This document shows, piece after piece, positions 10,505 through 20,655 of a DNA stretch of 64,000 bases. Below the pieces are notes generated by a model. That model had not been told where the DNA came from and ran no database searches. It was given only the letters and a program-made list of their open reading frames with translations. Made by a program: the position numbers and the translations under genes. Source of the stretch: Nitzschia sp. pyKryTriq1 (lineage: Eukaryota; Bacillariophyta; Bacillariophyceae; Bacillariales; Bacillariaceae); assembly GCA_956465555.1 (NCBI GenBank), contig OY101124.1:1426001-1490000 (forward strand), given 5' to 3'. Position 1 is the first letter of the stretch; each line of letters begins with the position of its first letter.

Positions 10505-10816
10505 ATAGAACGGGCGGTCTAACGTAGGGTCATTCTTCAAGTCAGGGCATGTCCACCAATTATTGTGATCAGATAGATGTAAGAAGTCTATACTTTTAGG
10601 AATTAGGAGAAAAAGAAAGGATTGGAAAAATGATCATGATCGAGTAGTATCATAATATATAGCAAGTGTGGTACGTAGTGATGTACCAGTAGATAGTAGA
10701 TAGAAGCAAGCAAGGAAGGAATAGCATAGCGAGGATAGGAGGATTGTCCAAGAATATGTACATAGACAATAGGTGTGTCGGAAGTGTCATCAGCAGCAGC
10801 ATTATGATGATGATCT
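10505..10816. other. Convergent 3' flanks
   Basis: Short region between two convergent genes, A/T-rich with GTAGATAGTAGATAG runs. It probably holds both 3' UTRs. No gene is seen. Confidence 0.4.
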
Positions 10817-11737
10817 TCATAGACCCCGCCGCTGGCTGATGTATACCAATGACCTCGTCATCGTTGCCGCTGGAAATAAGGATCGTGACGCTGCTGCTGC
10901 TGTTGTCGTCATCGCAGATGATGAATACTGCTTGGTGTTGCTGTTGCTGGTCCAAAAGGTTCGAGCATTGGTCGTTCGAATGTTGTTGTTGTTGACTAAT
11001 CCTCGTGGTGTCGGTGTTGGCTGATGAGAATAGCTGCGAGCAATCATCGTGTTACTACTCGAAGAAGCAGCACCAGTACTCGTAGCAGCAGTATTATTCT
11101 TGGCCCACAATCGCTGCACCAGTTTTCCAGCCGGTCCATTGTAGGGTTTCGATCCTGTTTGGACCGCCCAGTCTCGGACAATCGAAGTGGCCGCCGGAGG
11201 AGCCAGGACGGACGCAAACAAGCCCGTACCGACCAAGGCCGTGACGGCCAGAACATGCGACAACATTCCACTCGTACTCAAATGTCCCGGATCGGTACTC
11301 TTGACGCCCGTCTTGCAGGGCGTTTGATGCGGATGCGTGTACTCGTACAAGACATCCCACCCCACCCAGGTTCCCCGCCATACCAACACACACGACACCG
11401 CAATCGTATACAGAGCCCCAAACCGAAAGACTTTGAGTCGTCGGGACGCCATGAGCGACGAACTGCTCGCATTGCTGCTGCTGCTGCTACTGCTAGTAGT
11501 ATTGATTTTGGAGCCCAGTTGTTCACATTTGGCTACCAGTCCCTGAGAGGCTGTCATTCCTGCGACGCCCAGCCCAAAACTGGCCAGAGCACTCTTCCAA
11601 GCTTCTTCGGGAAACAAATGATCGTCCAGGACGTACCAGGCTCCGCGCCAAAAACTGGCGGCGCCCATGCCCACACCGACATGGGTCAACACCCGTTTCA
11701 TATTCAAAGCCACAAAGAGTGTTTGTGCTTTCGACAT
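10817..11737 (-). CDS. Multi-pass membrane protein with WRG-W-D repeat
   Basis: Single exon, 306 aa, starting MSKAQTLFVALN. Two similar segments stand out: FWRGAWYVLDDHLFP (about residues 28-42) and VWRGTWVGWDVLYEY (about 117-131). Each lies beside a hydrophobic helix (ASFGLGVAGMTASQG; FGALYTIAVSCVLVW; LSHVLAVTALVGTGLFASVL), giving roughly four membrane passes. The W-R-G-x-W-x-x-x-D arrangement recalls Fuseless-type membrane proteins, but I hold that weakly. The last 100 residues are Ser/Thr/Asn-rich and probably disordered. Function is unknown. Confidence 0.65.
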   Translation of the reverse strand: MSKAQTLFVALNMKRVLTHVGVGMGAASFWRGAWYVLDDHLFPEEAWKSALASFGLGVAGMTASQGLVAKCEQLGSKINTTSSSSSSSNASSSSLMASRRLKVFRFGALYTIAVSCVLVWRGTWVGWDVLYEYTHPHQTPCKTGVKSTDPGHLSTSGMLSHVLAVTALVGTGLFASVLAPPAATSIVRDWAVQTGSKPYNGPAGKLVQRLWAKNNTAATSTGAASSSSNTMIARSYSHQPTPTPRGLVNNNNIRTTNARTFWTSNSNTKQYSSSAMTTTAAAASRSLFPAATMTRSLVYISQRRGL

Positions 11738-13199
11738 CTTTTACGTTGCTGTTGCTGTTGTTGTTGCTGTTGCGGATTGGAGTCCGATGGCTGCTGGATC
11801 AAGGCTTCTTCTTGGATCCAAGCGCAAGGTCTGATTATTGGATGACTACAAGTACTCGTACCAGGTAGTCAGTCTACTGTAGCTGTATGTAGCTGATGGG
11901 GATAGATGCAAAGAACGCTTCTTTGTTGGTGCGCTTCGCAAGCATACATAGATGGCTGATGGATGGATGGATGGAGTACTGTACAAGTAGCTTGCCTCCG
12001 ATGGATAATAATATCAATCTTTCACACTGTATTTTGCAGCAACGAGAAGACCACAACAACTTCCAACAAGCAAATGGGAACAACGGCTCCAACAGAATTC
12101 GGGCTCGGTCGATGAGAATTCTTTTTGCGCGGAGTATCGTGGTGACGTGGAGTTTGTAGGGACTTTCCACTTGCGTTGACTTTAGTAGAGATTCTACCTG
12201 TACGGGCACACCTCGGGGTGCGTAGGATAGGCCTGCACCACGCCAGCAGTCGCTTGCTTTTTGCGCGTTTTGGATTGGCTTGGAAGCAAGTTTCCAACCA
12301 ACGAAAGACGACTACGACCGCACGAAGAGAAAAGCCAACAACACGCAGCACGCACGTCACATCTTGGTACAGTACCGATGCGCGCGAGGAGCACAAGCGC
12401 CGATACACAAAAGAGAATCTGAAGAAGAATCAATCATCAATTGCACCTCCTCGGCGTACTACTACAGCAGTACCAATAGAGGTGGAATATGTTAAAGCAT
12501 GATATTCATATGAGTATCATATTGCTACTATTTTTATTTCTCTCTCTACTAGACTCTAGTGGAGATTGAGATATTGTAATGGCGTGCTGTGAACTGTGAA
12601 CCCGTGATCCGTGATCCGTGATCCGTGATCTGTGAACTGTGAACCCGGATGCCGGATCGATCGACTGCTGATCGATGGTTCACCAACTAACGCATCGACG
12701 GGAGGGGGAGCGTCGAACGATATTTCAGAAATGGGCAGGCGCGAATATTCATCTTAGTGCCTTAATACATTGAATATGATAGAAAGGCGATGCGGGCCTT
12801 TTCATCTTTTTTTCACTTTTTTTTCACTTTTCAACTATGTAGAATTCATACCACACTCTACGAAGGACCTCGAATAAATCTCGACTGAATCTCGAATCTC
12901 TGCTGGCGCGCAACGCATCCATTCGATAGCTCTCAATCATCTCGCACAGTCAGTTTGAGCAAGGTTTGAGTGACGAGTGAGTCGAGTCGTCTTACCAGGT
13001 ACCAGGTACGCTGTACTCGTACCGTTTGTCACATTGCTCCTTCCTTGCGCCGCAGGCTAGCCCTTGTCGTTGCCGCTGCGGTGGACTGGTAGCGCGAGTT
13101 CGTAAGTCAGTACATACTGACTGTACTGTACCAGGTACAGTAGTATACCGATTTGGATATCGAAGTACAATTTTATCTCCCTCTTATTATCCATCCCAA
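11738..13199. other. Intergenic; GTGATCC tandem repeat inside
   Basis: No convincing gene. A TTG/GTT tract lies directly before the start of the minus-strand gene (11745-11775). A degenerate heptamer repeat of GTGATCC and GTGAACT units spans about 12590-12647. Open frames near 12022-12495 on both strands have arginine-rich, non-protein-like composition. Confidence 0.45.
12589..12647 (+). repeat. Degenerate heptamer tandem repeat
   Basis: Units of GTGATCC, GTGATCT and GTGAACT/GTGAACC follow each other about eight times. The outer units (GTGAACTGTGAACCC) occur on both sides of the GTGATCC core, which gives a nested arrangement. Confidence 0.8.
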
Positions 13200-13853
13200 C
13201 TTGCCAGCTCAATCATGGCAGCCTCCGTCTTCTTTGGGAGGGCAGTGGAATGGGGGATGGGTCTGGCCAAGAACGGATGCCCACTCTTCATTGCCAAGCC
13301 GGGAGTTTGAATGTGGACGCTGTTGAGTGTATTACCACTCTCCTTGGTATTGTCAAGTTCCATTGGCACATCATGATGCATGACTTTGGAGGTCGACTTC
13401 GGGCGCAAAAGGCCAAAGATCCTCATTTCAAACAATTTCGAGTGTTTTTGTGTCCTCGATCTGGAACACTTGACTCTGGGACAACTCAACACCAAGACAT
13501 TGGCGATTATCAAGGAGCAGTCAGCCATTGACTCGCTTTGCTTCCCAGAAACCATGAACAAAATGGTCATTATCAACGGACAGCGCTTTTTCGGGGCCAG
13601 CTGGTCGCTCATCAAGGGATGGTTTGATCCACGAACAGCCGGAAAGATTGAAGTCATCTCTGCCAAGAAGGCTTGGACCAAGAAACTATTGGATTTTGTA
13701 GATGTAGATGAACTTCCTTCAGATTATGGGGGTAAGGGACTAAGGGACCCGATATGCAACAGACAATCGACAAGGAAAACTTTTCGGTACATACTACATA
13801 CACACATACCTTTGGTCCACTCACTCCTGGGTCCACTTTCGCGCCGCGCTTAA
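13200..13853 (+). pseudogene. Decayed CRAL-TRIO (Sec14-like) lipid-transfer gene
   Basis: Three successive stretches match consecutive parts of a Sec14 lipid-binding domain but lie in different reading frames. First, 13215-13308 reads a strand ending NGCPLFIAKPG. Next, about 13300-13430 reads LNVDAVECITTLLGIVKFHW. Then about 13420-13735 reads CVLDLEHLTLGQL, CFPETMNKMVIINGQRFF, a WSLIKGWFDPRTAGKIEVI segment and a final DELPSDYGG, the classic end of the domain. At least two frame changes separate the parts, and the N-terminal CRAL-TRIO-N helix bundle is absent. Short introns at both junctions are possible, but no good GT-AG pair was found. After YGG the frame continues into non-family sequence. 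Best read as a truncated, decayed host gene. Confidence 0.6.
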
Positions 13854-14049
13854 CAGTACAGTATTCGTACTGCTGCGCTGTTGTGATGATGAATGATCCT
13901 CCACTCTACTCCGAGTTCTCTATAGTTTAGTTAGTAGATGAAGTAGAGGAATCGACGGAACTAGACTAGTAATTTGCTTACTCTAGCTAGAGGATAATGT
14001 ACCTTTACAACACGCCATCTCAAGAGTCGGCATAAACGTTGCTGGCTAG

Positions 14050-16029
14050 TCATGAATGCCATTTCCAAGTCACCATCGTGGGATCACGTCGGAGAAGCAT
14101 GAACGACAGTTCCAAGTCACCATCGTAGCCTTCCGCTGCCTGTTGAAAGGGATACAGCTTGGTCGTTCCATCTCGACGTTGAAGCGCCTCTGGATACACT
14201 TGCAGCAAGGCTCCAATCTCTTGGTGACCCGGCTGGTGGTGGTGATTAGGGGGCAAGGAAGAATTTGAAAATTCGTCTTCTTCCGCCTCCTCATCTTGAT
14301 GACGACGTCGATCTTTTTGCTTGGTTTCTTTGGCATAATTAATTGCAATATGCAACGCCAACTGACCATTATCATCCGTGACGCGCGAGGCAGCCGGAAA
14401 TTTGGCAAGAATGATCTGCAGGGGAGATACTTCTTCCATCTTGTGAACGTTGCAGGAGTTTCCTACTGGAAATTGAGCCATGTATCCACCTCGAGTCGAG
14501 GCGTAGTGGAGAGGAAGTCGTCCCAGGCCATGTGTGTGGTCAGCGGGAGTCCATAACTCATCGGGGTAGGTTTCACAGACAAGATTGACCATGGCCAAAG
14601 GGCATGGCACGTAGGCGGCAGCATGGACCAGTGAAAAGCCACTTGGATCATCATCCTGCTCCATGCGATCATCACCATCCATAATATTATCATTCAAACG
14701 ATTATCATTCTGCTGGAGCTGAATTGCCATCTCGGGCACGATAATCGAAATTCGTCTCAAGAAATCGTCTTTCAACTGCTTGCTCAGATCTCGAACGACC
14801 GGATTGGGTGATTCTTCCATGGACTTGTCAATCCCCAAGTACTGATTGGAGACTTTGCCATGCCAATCCAAGAAATGGTTGTGGATATAGCGTCGACGAG
14901 ATACCATGATGGGTGCAAATGGATCGGATGAGGAACACCAATCCAGGGTGTGTCGTACCCAAATCCAGTCGAGAGGTGTCAATCCATGAATATCGGAGAG
15001 CCCCAAGACGGCACTGTCCTCCTGTACGAGCTTGTGAAGTAGGTCCGTCGAGCACCGCATAGATGTTGCAATGTGCAAAGGAACTTCACGGTAGTGCGTT
15101 ACCAAATTTCGACAAGCCTTGACGCCGATTCTTTGATTGGCTTCCAACAACAGCGAAATGGTTTCGGCAGATCTTCCGTGTAAAAGAGCACAAGACAGAG
15201 GACTAGGAACTCCATCTCCGTTTACCAGTGAGATCTCATCGTCACAATTGAAATGGTAATGCCATGGCCGCGGCAGTCGCCGGGAAACCTGAACAGCTTG
15301 GGGGCATAGTGCCAACATGAGTTTGACCATGCAATAAACTTCTTCCTCCAAGTCGGGTCCGCCTTGATCCCGTGTAAACCTTGGAATCAGGAGAAGTAGT
15401 ACAAGAGGAGTAGTTCCATCGGCATCAACAATCGAAACCGCTTCTGGATACGCTTCTACCATAAGACGAAGAATGTTCCAACTTTCGGTGTTCCTCTCGC
15501 CTCGATCCAAGGCTCGCAAAATTCGATCCACCATGTAATGTAATGCGGTGCGACCAAGCTCATCAATAGTACCCAGCAAGCAATCCGATTTTCGTTTCTC
15601 CGTCGTCTCATCGAGGTGTATCGCTGCTCGGACTAGAAACTCCAAGACGCTGTCGCTTGCTCGATGCTTGAGTGCTTCATGCAGTACACTTCCTCGGAGA
15701 GAGTGGGTGACGCCAATTTGTGCCATATGAGCTGTTAATAATTGTTGAAGGACATGGAGGGGTGCTCGTGACCGCACCGCTATTGAAAGCGCCGTGCTTC
15801 CCTCGCCACAGGTAGCGGAGTGGGTCGGCGCCGCCTCGACGGGATGCGTTTGCGACCGTCTTTCCACCGAGATCCAAGTCTTGGCTCGGCAGAGTCGAAA
15901 TAACTCGGGCTCCGAAGGATATAAGGCACGTAACATGGTCAGCTCCTTTTCTTTGTCACTCACGTCTAGATGCTGTTGCTTTTCGGTACAGTCGTAAGTT
16001 ACCGGCCGTATTGCTATTAATGTCTCCAT
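14050..16029 (-). CDS. Ankyrin-repeat protein
   Basis: Single exon, 659 aa, starting METLIAIRPVTYD. Ankyrin-like helix pairs recur across most of the length: GSTALSIAVRSRAPLHVLQQLL, GSVLHEALKHRASDSVLEFLV, GRTALHYMVDRILRAL, GTTPLVLLLLI, PLSCALLHGRSAETISLLLEA, PLHIATSMRCSTDLLHKLV, LPLHYASTRGG and GQLALHIAINYA. Repeats are irregular in spacing, as in the large ankyrin families of diatoms. There is no signal peptide or membrane helix, so a cytosolic scaffold or protein-interaction role is likely; the partner is unknown. Confidence 0.85.
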   Translation of the reverse strand: METLIAIRPVTYDCTEKQQHLDVSDKEKELTMLRALYPSEPELFRLCRAKTWISVERRSQTHPVEAAPTHSATCGEGSTALSIAVRSRAPLHVLQQLLTAHMAQIGVTHSLRGSVLHEALKHRASDSVLEFLVRAAIHLDETTEKRKSDCLLGTIDELGRTALHYMVDRILRALDRGERNTESWNILRLMVEAYPEAVSIVDADGTTPLVLLLLIPRFTRDQGGPDLEEEVYCMVKLMLALCPQAVQVSRRLPRPWHYHFNCDDEISLVNGDGVPSPLSCALLHGRSAETISLLLEANQRIGVKACRNLVTHYREVPLHIATSMRCSTDLLHKLVQEDSAVLGLSDIHGLTPLDWIWVRHTLDWCSSSDPFAPIMVSRRRYIHNHFLDWHGKVSNQYLGIDKSMEESPNPVVRDLSKQLKDDFLRRISIIVPEMAIQLQQNDNRLNDNIMDGDDRMEQDDDPSGFSLVHAAAYVPCPLAMVNLVCETYPDELWTPADHTHGLGRLPLHYASTRGGYMAQFPVGNSCNVHKMEEVSPLQIILAKFPAASRVTDDNGQLALHIAINYAKETKQKDRRRHQDEEAEEDEFSNSSLPPNHHHQPGHQEIGALLQVYPEALQRRDGTTKLYPFQQAAEGYDGDLELSFMLLRRDPTMVTWKWHS

Positions 16030-16692
16030 ATCCTCATGGGATCGTTAGATTGTAGTATCGTGCTTGTAACTTAGGTCGGTCGGCTTTCTTCAAAAATTGG
16101 CAATCCAAGAAATTTCGATCCGACATCGCGCCCAACAGCAAGCGGGACACAATTGTTGCAAGAACCATCGCGCATCCCCAATCCGTTGGATCTTTCCATG
16201 CACTGATTTCGCTCGATAGGGCACATATTTCAACTACGTTGGATAACCGTCGAATCTAAATAACCATAATTCAGCCAGTCGGCCTTCACATTTTCATTTC
16301 TTGCGTTCGATCCTTCCGACTACTACAGTATACACGTTGTCTACTCGTACTTTCTACCAGTACATCGCCAATCACCAAATTTTTACTTTGAAAAATCCGA
16401 TGGAACGAATTTTCCAGGAAGAACTGAGTCGTCCGGACATAACCAGCAATGGTAGGGTTACAAAATTTCGAATGATAGTCTTCTCGGGAGGTCATCGCCC
16501 AGCACCTACTCGGGTCAGGTGCCGCCATCATGATGAGGATGATTTCAGTGAGAATTAGTAGTACAAGCGGTATCTGCTGCGTGCTCACCACGACAATATG
16601 TGAGCATTCCTTAAAACAGCATGTGGGGATAGCTCGTGATTTTCTTCTGTGCAACAAGGCCATTCAATCGACTGTGCAATATACAAGTCACC
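16030..16692. other. Intergenic, no gene seen
   Basis: 5' flank of the minus-strand ankyrin gene. The open frames on both strands around 16286-16663 have no family resemblance and little protein-like character. Confidence 0.4.
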
Positions 16693-17614
16693 GTTGAGCA
16701 TGCCGTGGTGGTGCGCCGCCGTATTCCGCCCCTCCTGCTCGATTGAAGGATAGTGTACTACCGGCGGTAGTAGTACTGCCAGTACTACTAGTACCGGGTA
16801 CTACTAGTACCGGTACTACTAGTAGCTCGTCCACAACAAGAACAAGAACAAGAACCACCACGACCGATCAGCATGCAGAAGAAAAAAGCAGCAACGGCAT
16901 TGGTGGAGAATCCGACAAGTGACCCTCTATGCCTCGAGACCTAATGCTAGCTAGTACCGGCAGAGCTGCTCCACGACTGAGACTGTTATGCGCGTCGTCG
17001 TGAGAGCATCTTACGACACCCGAAGCTTGCTAGCTAGCTTGGTGCGTTCAATACGGCTGGTGGTACCGCGTGGAACATCGTGGATGGATGCATCGGCGCC
17101 GGGGCCTGGGCGCAGTCACGACCACATTGACTCCTTGGATCTCTTCGTGCGAATGCGCGAGAACGTATACAGCGAAGTTCTCAAAGCTGATCCCGATTTC
17201 ATTCGTGGCGCGGTGGGGTTCGCTCGGAGGGAAGAAACAAAAGGAGAGAGATGCTGAGCTCACAAAATCGAAAAACAACAAATCTTCAAACCAAACCAAA
17301 CCAAAGCAAAGCAAAGCAAAGCAAAGCAAAGCAAAGCAAAGCAAAGCAAAGCAAAGCAAAGCAAAGCAAAGCAAAGCAAAGCAAAACACAACAAGCAAAT
17401 CTAAAGACCATGCCGTCCATGAAAACACATCCATATACCGCACATCGCTGCGAACTGCGAATACTAGTGCTAGAGCTACTACTGCCGCTAGAACTACATA
17501 TTATTAAGTGTTAGTAAAAGAGCGAAACTAATCAACAAAAATCTATTCTCTCTACTCTAGACTAGAGCTGTGTAGTACATCACTGCGAAGTGCGAATACT
17601 AGAATTAGAGTAAC
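16693..17614 (+). repeat. Tandem segmental duplication, copy 1 (LITAF core missing)
   Basis: Starts with GTTGAGCATGCCGTGGT, as does copy 2 at 17615. Shared blocks in the same order are the GCTTGGTGCGTTCAA block (17037; 17669), the CTCCTTGGATCTCTTCGTG block (17130; 17760), the GCAAA pentamer tract, an ATG with ten coding codons MPSMKTHPYT (17410; 18076), and a 3' flank around GTGTTAGTAAAAGAGCG. In this copy the sequence jumps from those codons almost directly to the 3' flank, so the protein core is absent. Copy 1 also carries about 300 bp (16740-17036) with no counterpart in copy 2. Confidence 0.8.
17306..17385 (+). repeat. (GCAAA)16 microsatellite
   Basis: Sixteen perfect GCAAA units within copy 1 of the segmental duplication, preceded by CCAAA variants. 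Long open frames reading KAKQS through it are artefacts of the pentamer. Confidence 0.95.
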
Positions 17615-17946
17615 GTTGAGCATGCCGTGGTCGTGGTGCGCAGGTTGCTTGCTACTGTACCGGTAGCTTGGTGCGTTCAACACGGCGGGTGGTACCGCCT
17701 GGAACATCGTGGATGCATGCATGGGGCGGCCGCAGGGCGGCGGTCACGACCAAATTGGACTCCTTGGATCTCTTCGTGAGAATGCGCGAGAACGTATACA
17801 GCGAAGAGCGAAGATCTAAAAGCTGATCCCGATTTCATTCCCGTGGCGCCGTTCGTTCGCTCGCGGAGAGAATAAGAGAAGCAAAATGAGAGAGCGATGC
17901 TGAGCTCACAAAATCGAAAAACAACAAATCTTCAAACCAAACCAAA

Positions 17947-18051
17947 GCAAAGCAAAGCAAAGCAAAGCAAAGCAAAGCAAAGCAAAGCAAAGCAAAGCAA
18001 AGCAAAGCAAAGCAAAGCAAAGCAAAGCAAAGCAAAGCAAAGCAAAGCAAA
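17947..18051 (+). repeat. (GCAAA)21 microsatellite in LITAF 5' flank
   Basis: Twenty-one perfect GCAAA units ending about 25 bp before the LITAF start codon, hence probably in the 5' UTR or core promoter. The tract is five units longer than in copy 1. Confidence 0.95.
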
Positions 18052-18075
18052 ACACAACAAGCAAATCTAAAGACC

Positions 18076-18501
18076 ATGCCGTCCATGAAAACACATCCAT
18101 ATACCGCAGCTCAAGAAGATGAAATCCCCGTCAATGTCGAACAACAATATTCAGCAGCAGCAGGAGGTCCTCCATCACCAGCACCAGCTGCTGTGGTCTC
18201 GTCGTCATACAAGTACAGTGGAGATTCCAGTGTCGAGAGTCGGATCGAGAGTCCTCTCTACATTCGAATTGATACTCGCAAGCCTGTGACGCTCTCGTAT
18301 TGTCCCAAATGTGTGAAAGCCCACGTGACCACTACAACGCGTACAAAAGTTACAGGCCCAACTTTGGTGTGCGTTGTAGTGGGGGCAGTCATTTTTTGGC
18401 CCCTTTGTTGGATTCCGTTGGTGGTAAAGCCAATGAAACAGACCAATCATTATTGTCAAAACTGCGGTGTCAAGGTTGGAAGAGTCAAGCCCTTTCAATA
18501 A
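18076..18501 (+). CDS. LITAF-domain zinc-binding membrane-associated protein
   Basis: Single exon, 141 aa. A disordered Ser/Ala/Pro-rich N-terminus (about 1-70) is followed by a LITAF domain: an N-terminal CPKC knuckle (YCPKCVKAHVTTTTRTKVTG), a hydrophobic half-helix (PTLVCVVVGAVIFWPLCWIPLVV) and the closing knuckle HYCQNCGVKVG. Both CxxC pairs needed for zinc are present. Family members sit on the cytosolic face of endosomal or lysosomal membranes through the hydrophobic insert. The gene lies in the second copy of a tandem duplication; the first copy keeps only its first ten codons. The start is fixed by the shared ATG context (AAAGACCATGCCGTCC). Confidence 0.9.
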   Translation: MPSMKTHPYTAAQEDEIPVNVEQQYSAAAGGPPSPAPAAVVSSSYKYSGDSSVESRIESPLYIRIDTRKPVTLSYCPKCVKAHVTTTTRTKVTGPTLVCVVVGAVIFWPLCWIPLVVKPMKQTNHYCQNCGVKVGRVKPFQ

Positions 18502-19293
18502 TTCTGGCGATAATGGTGTTACTAGAAGCACCAGCAGCGGAAGACGAACAGGCCAAGTCGAGTTGTTGTGGTTTTGGCTGTAGGAGAATTTCTTTTCTGC
18601 GCCGACTGCCACTAGTACTACATATTATTATTAAGTGTTAGTAAAAGAGCGAAACTAATGAACAAATCTATTCTCTCTACTCTAGACTAGAGCTGTGTAG
18701 TACATCACCACTGCGAAGTGCGAATACTAGTAGTATTAGAGCTACTACTACTACTAGTACAGGAGGAACTACTACTACTACTACTACTACTACTACCACG
18801 CCATTCGTGCGGCTACTAGAGACTAGTAGCGCGTGTAGCTCTTGGGAATCTACTAGAGAAAATTGTTTTCTCTCACCGCGGCTGCTGAAACCAAAACGCT
18901 TGGTCCAGCCGCCGACTAATCACCAGCTAGCAGCACTACTACTACAACTACTACATCAGCAGGTTGCCAGCAGTGCTGACTTGCGCTCTACTACTACTAG
19001 TAGTAGATCACGAACATATATATACCGGTACTATATCAGATACTACTATCATATGCTGTAATCATGATCGATCCAGTAGGCGTATTCGACTCGTCGAGTT
19101 CGATCAAAAGATCGGAGTTTTGATTCTTCTTAAAGGGCAGGCATCTTGTCCCCTTTCTCCTTCTTCACCTCGCCCCGACTTTATTAGTCCATCAAGTCAA
19201 TCGATCACGAGAAGAACGGAGAAGACTGCAGGACGACAATGGTGCAGCTGCAATGGTGAGATCTCGAGGATCGAGAAAAGGAGGACCGCTGCG
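18502..19293. other. Intergenic with CTA trinucleotide tracts
   Basis: Holds the end of the duplicated unit and CTA/ACT tracts (18735-18797). A TACCGGTA palindrome lies near 19023, in the probable promoter of the next gene. No coding signal is seen. Confidence 0.45.
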
Positions 19294-20655
19294 ATGGTGA
19301 ACAGCCAACTTCCTGCGAAGTCCCCGCCGCACAGTAGCATTATTGTCGCAGCCATGGACTCCTCCTCTCCCCCCTCGTTGAAGAAGAATTCATCGGCACC
19401 AAGCGCGGTGGTCCGAAACCCGTATCTGAACTCCCGGCGAAAAGCGCCCACAGCCGGCGACGCTGCGGCGCTTTCGGAGGATGCCCAACAAGAGGGTGAG
19501 GAAGCCAAGCCGGAGGTGGAACAACCCGAATGGAAGGATGAAAGTATTGCGGAGGAGAAAAAGGATGATGGAAATGTCACCAGAACGAGTACGAGTACCA
19601 GTAACCCTCCTCCACCGGCTAGTAGCAGCACATTCTCCAGCAACAATGCTCCCGCACCAAACACCGGCCTCGCGTACTGGGAGCGACTTCCGTCCAAAAA
19701 CTTGTCTCAACGATCCGCAGAAATACTGACAGTCGATGAATGCGTCAAGCATAGTGCGCTATACCGAGGAAAGGCTGTGCGCGTCACGGGTCAACTGCAT
19801 CAACGAGCCTTCGTGGGAGACGACGTGGAAACGCCGCGGCAGGTGCTGCTTGAATTGATCGATCCCACCGCGATCATGACGCAAGCCGCCAAGGACACTC
19901 CAGCCAAGACGACGACGACGACGACGACGACTCCTCCCTCATCCATGGCTACCGCCAACACCCCAGGAAAGTCATCATCAACAACAACAACAACAACAAC
20001 AACTCCCGGCTCGACGTTCAAAACACCTTTCAAGACGCCGCTCAAAACGACTTTAGGACCGGCGCGTCGACCCGCTAGCGGTGGTGGTCCCTTACTCGGC
20101 GGTAGCAGCAATAATTATTCATCCACAAAAAGAACACCCGGTTCCTCGTCGTCGTCGTCATCCACCCTTTTATCCAATAATAAACGCAAACGCCCTTGGT
20201 TCCCTACCAGCAGTGCTAGGAAGAAAACGCCCCCCAAAGCGGCGCCTCGGCTACTTTTAAAAGTACTTGTCGACCCGGAACTGCCACGCTTGGACACAAT
20301 TGCTCCATCGGGAGCATCCAAGGTGATGGTTTTGGGTGTCATTCTGGAGAGCGGGTGGATGAAAGCTGGATTTGTATCCCTGGTGAATCCGTCTACTGAC
20401 ATGTCATTGTATGTCGTTGCGATTCAAGCCAGGCGTCGATACTTGTATCAACGCTACAAGCAAGAACTCCTACGGGGGGATGCCACTATGGGGACTACTC
20501 CAACGAATAACAATAATGATGGTCGCGACGAGAATGGAGAATCATCATCACCACCATCATCGTCAATGGAAGTCCAGGCGACTGGAACCGTGGATGATTC
20601 CAACTCTCTGCTTTTGGGCTGCGGCCCCCCGCCATATGACCACTTGCAAAAGTAA
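19294..20655 (+). CDS. Candidate TEN1-like OB-fold protein (CST complex)
   Basis: Single exon, 453 aa from the first in-frame ATG (MVNSQLPAKS); a second ATG lies at 19354. The N-terminal 125 residues are disordered. An OB-fold seems split in two. The first half (about 126-192) has ILTVDECVKHSALYRGKAVRVTGQL and QVLLELIDPTA. The second (about 318-385) has LLLKVLVDPELPRLDTIAPSG, KVMVLGVILE, and a last helix after TDMSLYVVAIQARRRYLYQRY. Human TEN1 shows the same order: G-R-L strand, L-V-x-T-K-L-V-E-P, V-L-G-E-L, then V-E-G-M-N-L-P plus an R-x-x-x-L-Y-x-Q helix. A Thr/Ser-rich insert of about 125 residues with basic KRKRP and ARKKTPPK patches (possible nuclear signals) separates the halves. A telomere-capping role is inferred; other small OB-fold proteins are possible. 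Confidence 0.55.
   Translation: MVNSQLPAKSPPHSSIIVAAMDSSSPPSLKKNSSAPSAVVRNPYLNSRRKAPTAGDAAALSEDAQQEGEEAKPEVEQPEWKDESIAEEKKDDGNVTRTSTSTSNPPPPASSSTFSSNNAPAPNTGLAYWERLPSKNLSQRSAEILTVDECVKHSALYRGKAVRVTGQLHQRAFVGDDVETPRQVLLELIDPTAIMTQAAKDTPAKTTTTTTTTPPSSMATANTPGKSSSTTTTTTTTPGSTFKTPFKTPLKTTLGPARRPASGGGPLLGGSSNNYSSTKRTPGSSSSSSSTLLSNNKRKRPWFPTSSARKKTPPKAAPRLLLKVLVDPELPRLDTIAPSGASKVMVLGVILESGWMKAGFVSLVNPSTDMSLYVVAIQARRRYLYQRYKQELLRGDATMGTTPTNNNNDGRDENGESSSPPSSSMEVQATGTVDDSNSLLLGCGPPPYDHLQK

Larger units (their letters stand above)
17615..18740 (+). repeat. Tandem segmental duplication, copy 2 (intact LITAF gene)
   Basis: Second copy of the unit described at 16693, carrying the complete LITAF coding sequence at 18076-18501. 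Its 3' block (GTGTTAGTAAAAGAGCGAAA to CGAAGTGCGAATACTAG) matches 17507-17603 of copy 1. Confidence 0.8.

Noticed and set aside
11874-12502. Overlapping frames on both strands
   Set aside because: Arg/Cys-rich, biased composition with no motifs; these look like random open frames.
17070-17514. Open frames reading KAKQSKAKQS on the plus strand and CFALL on the minus strand, here and at 17835-18100
   Set aside because: A five-base repeat lacking stop codons opens these frames on both strands; there is no protein-like sequence outside the repeat.
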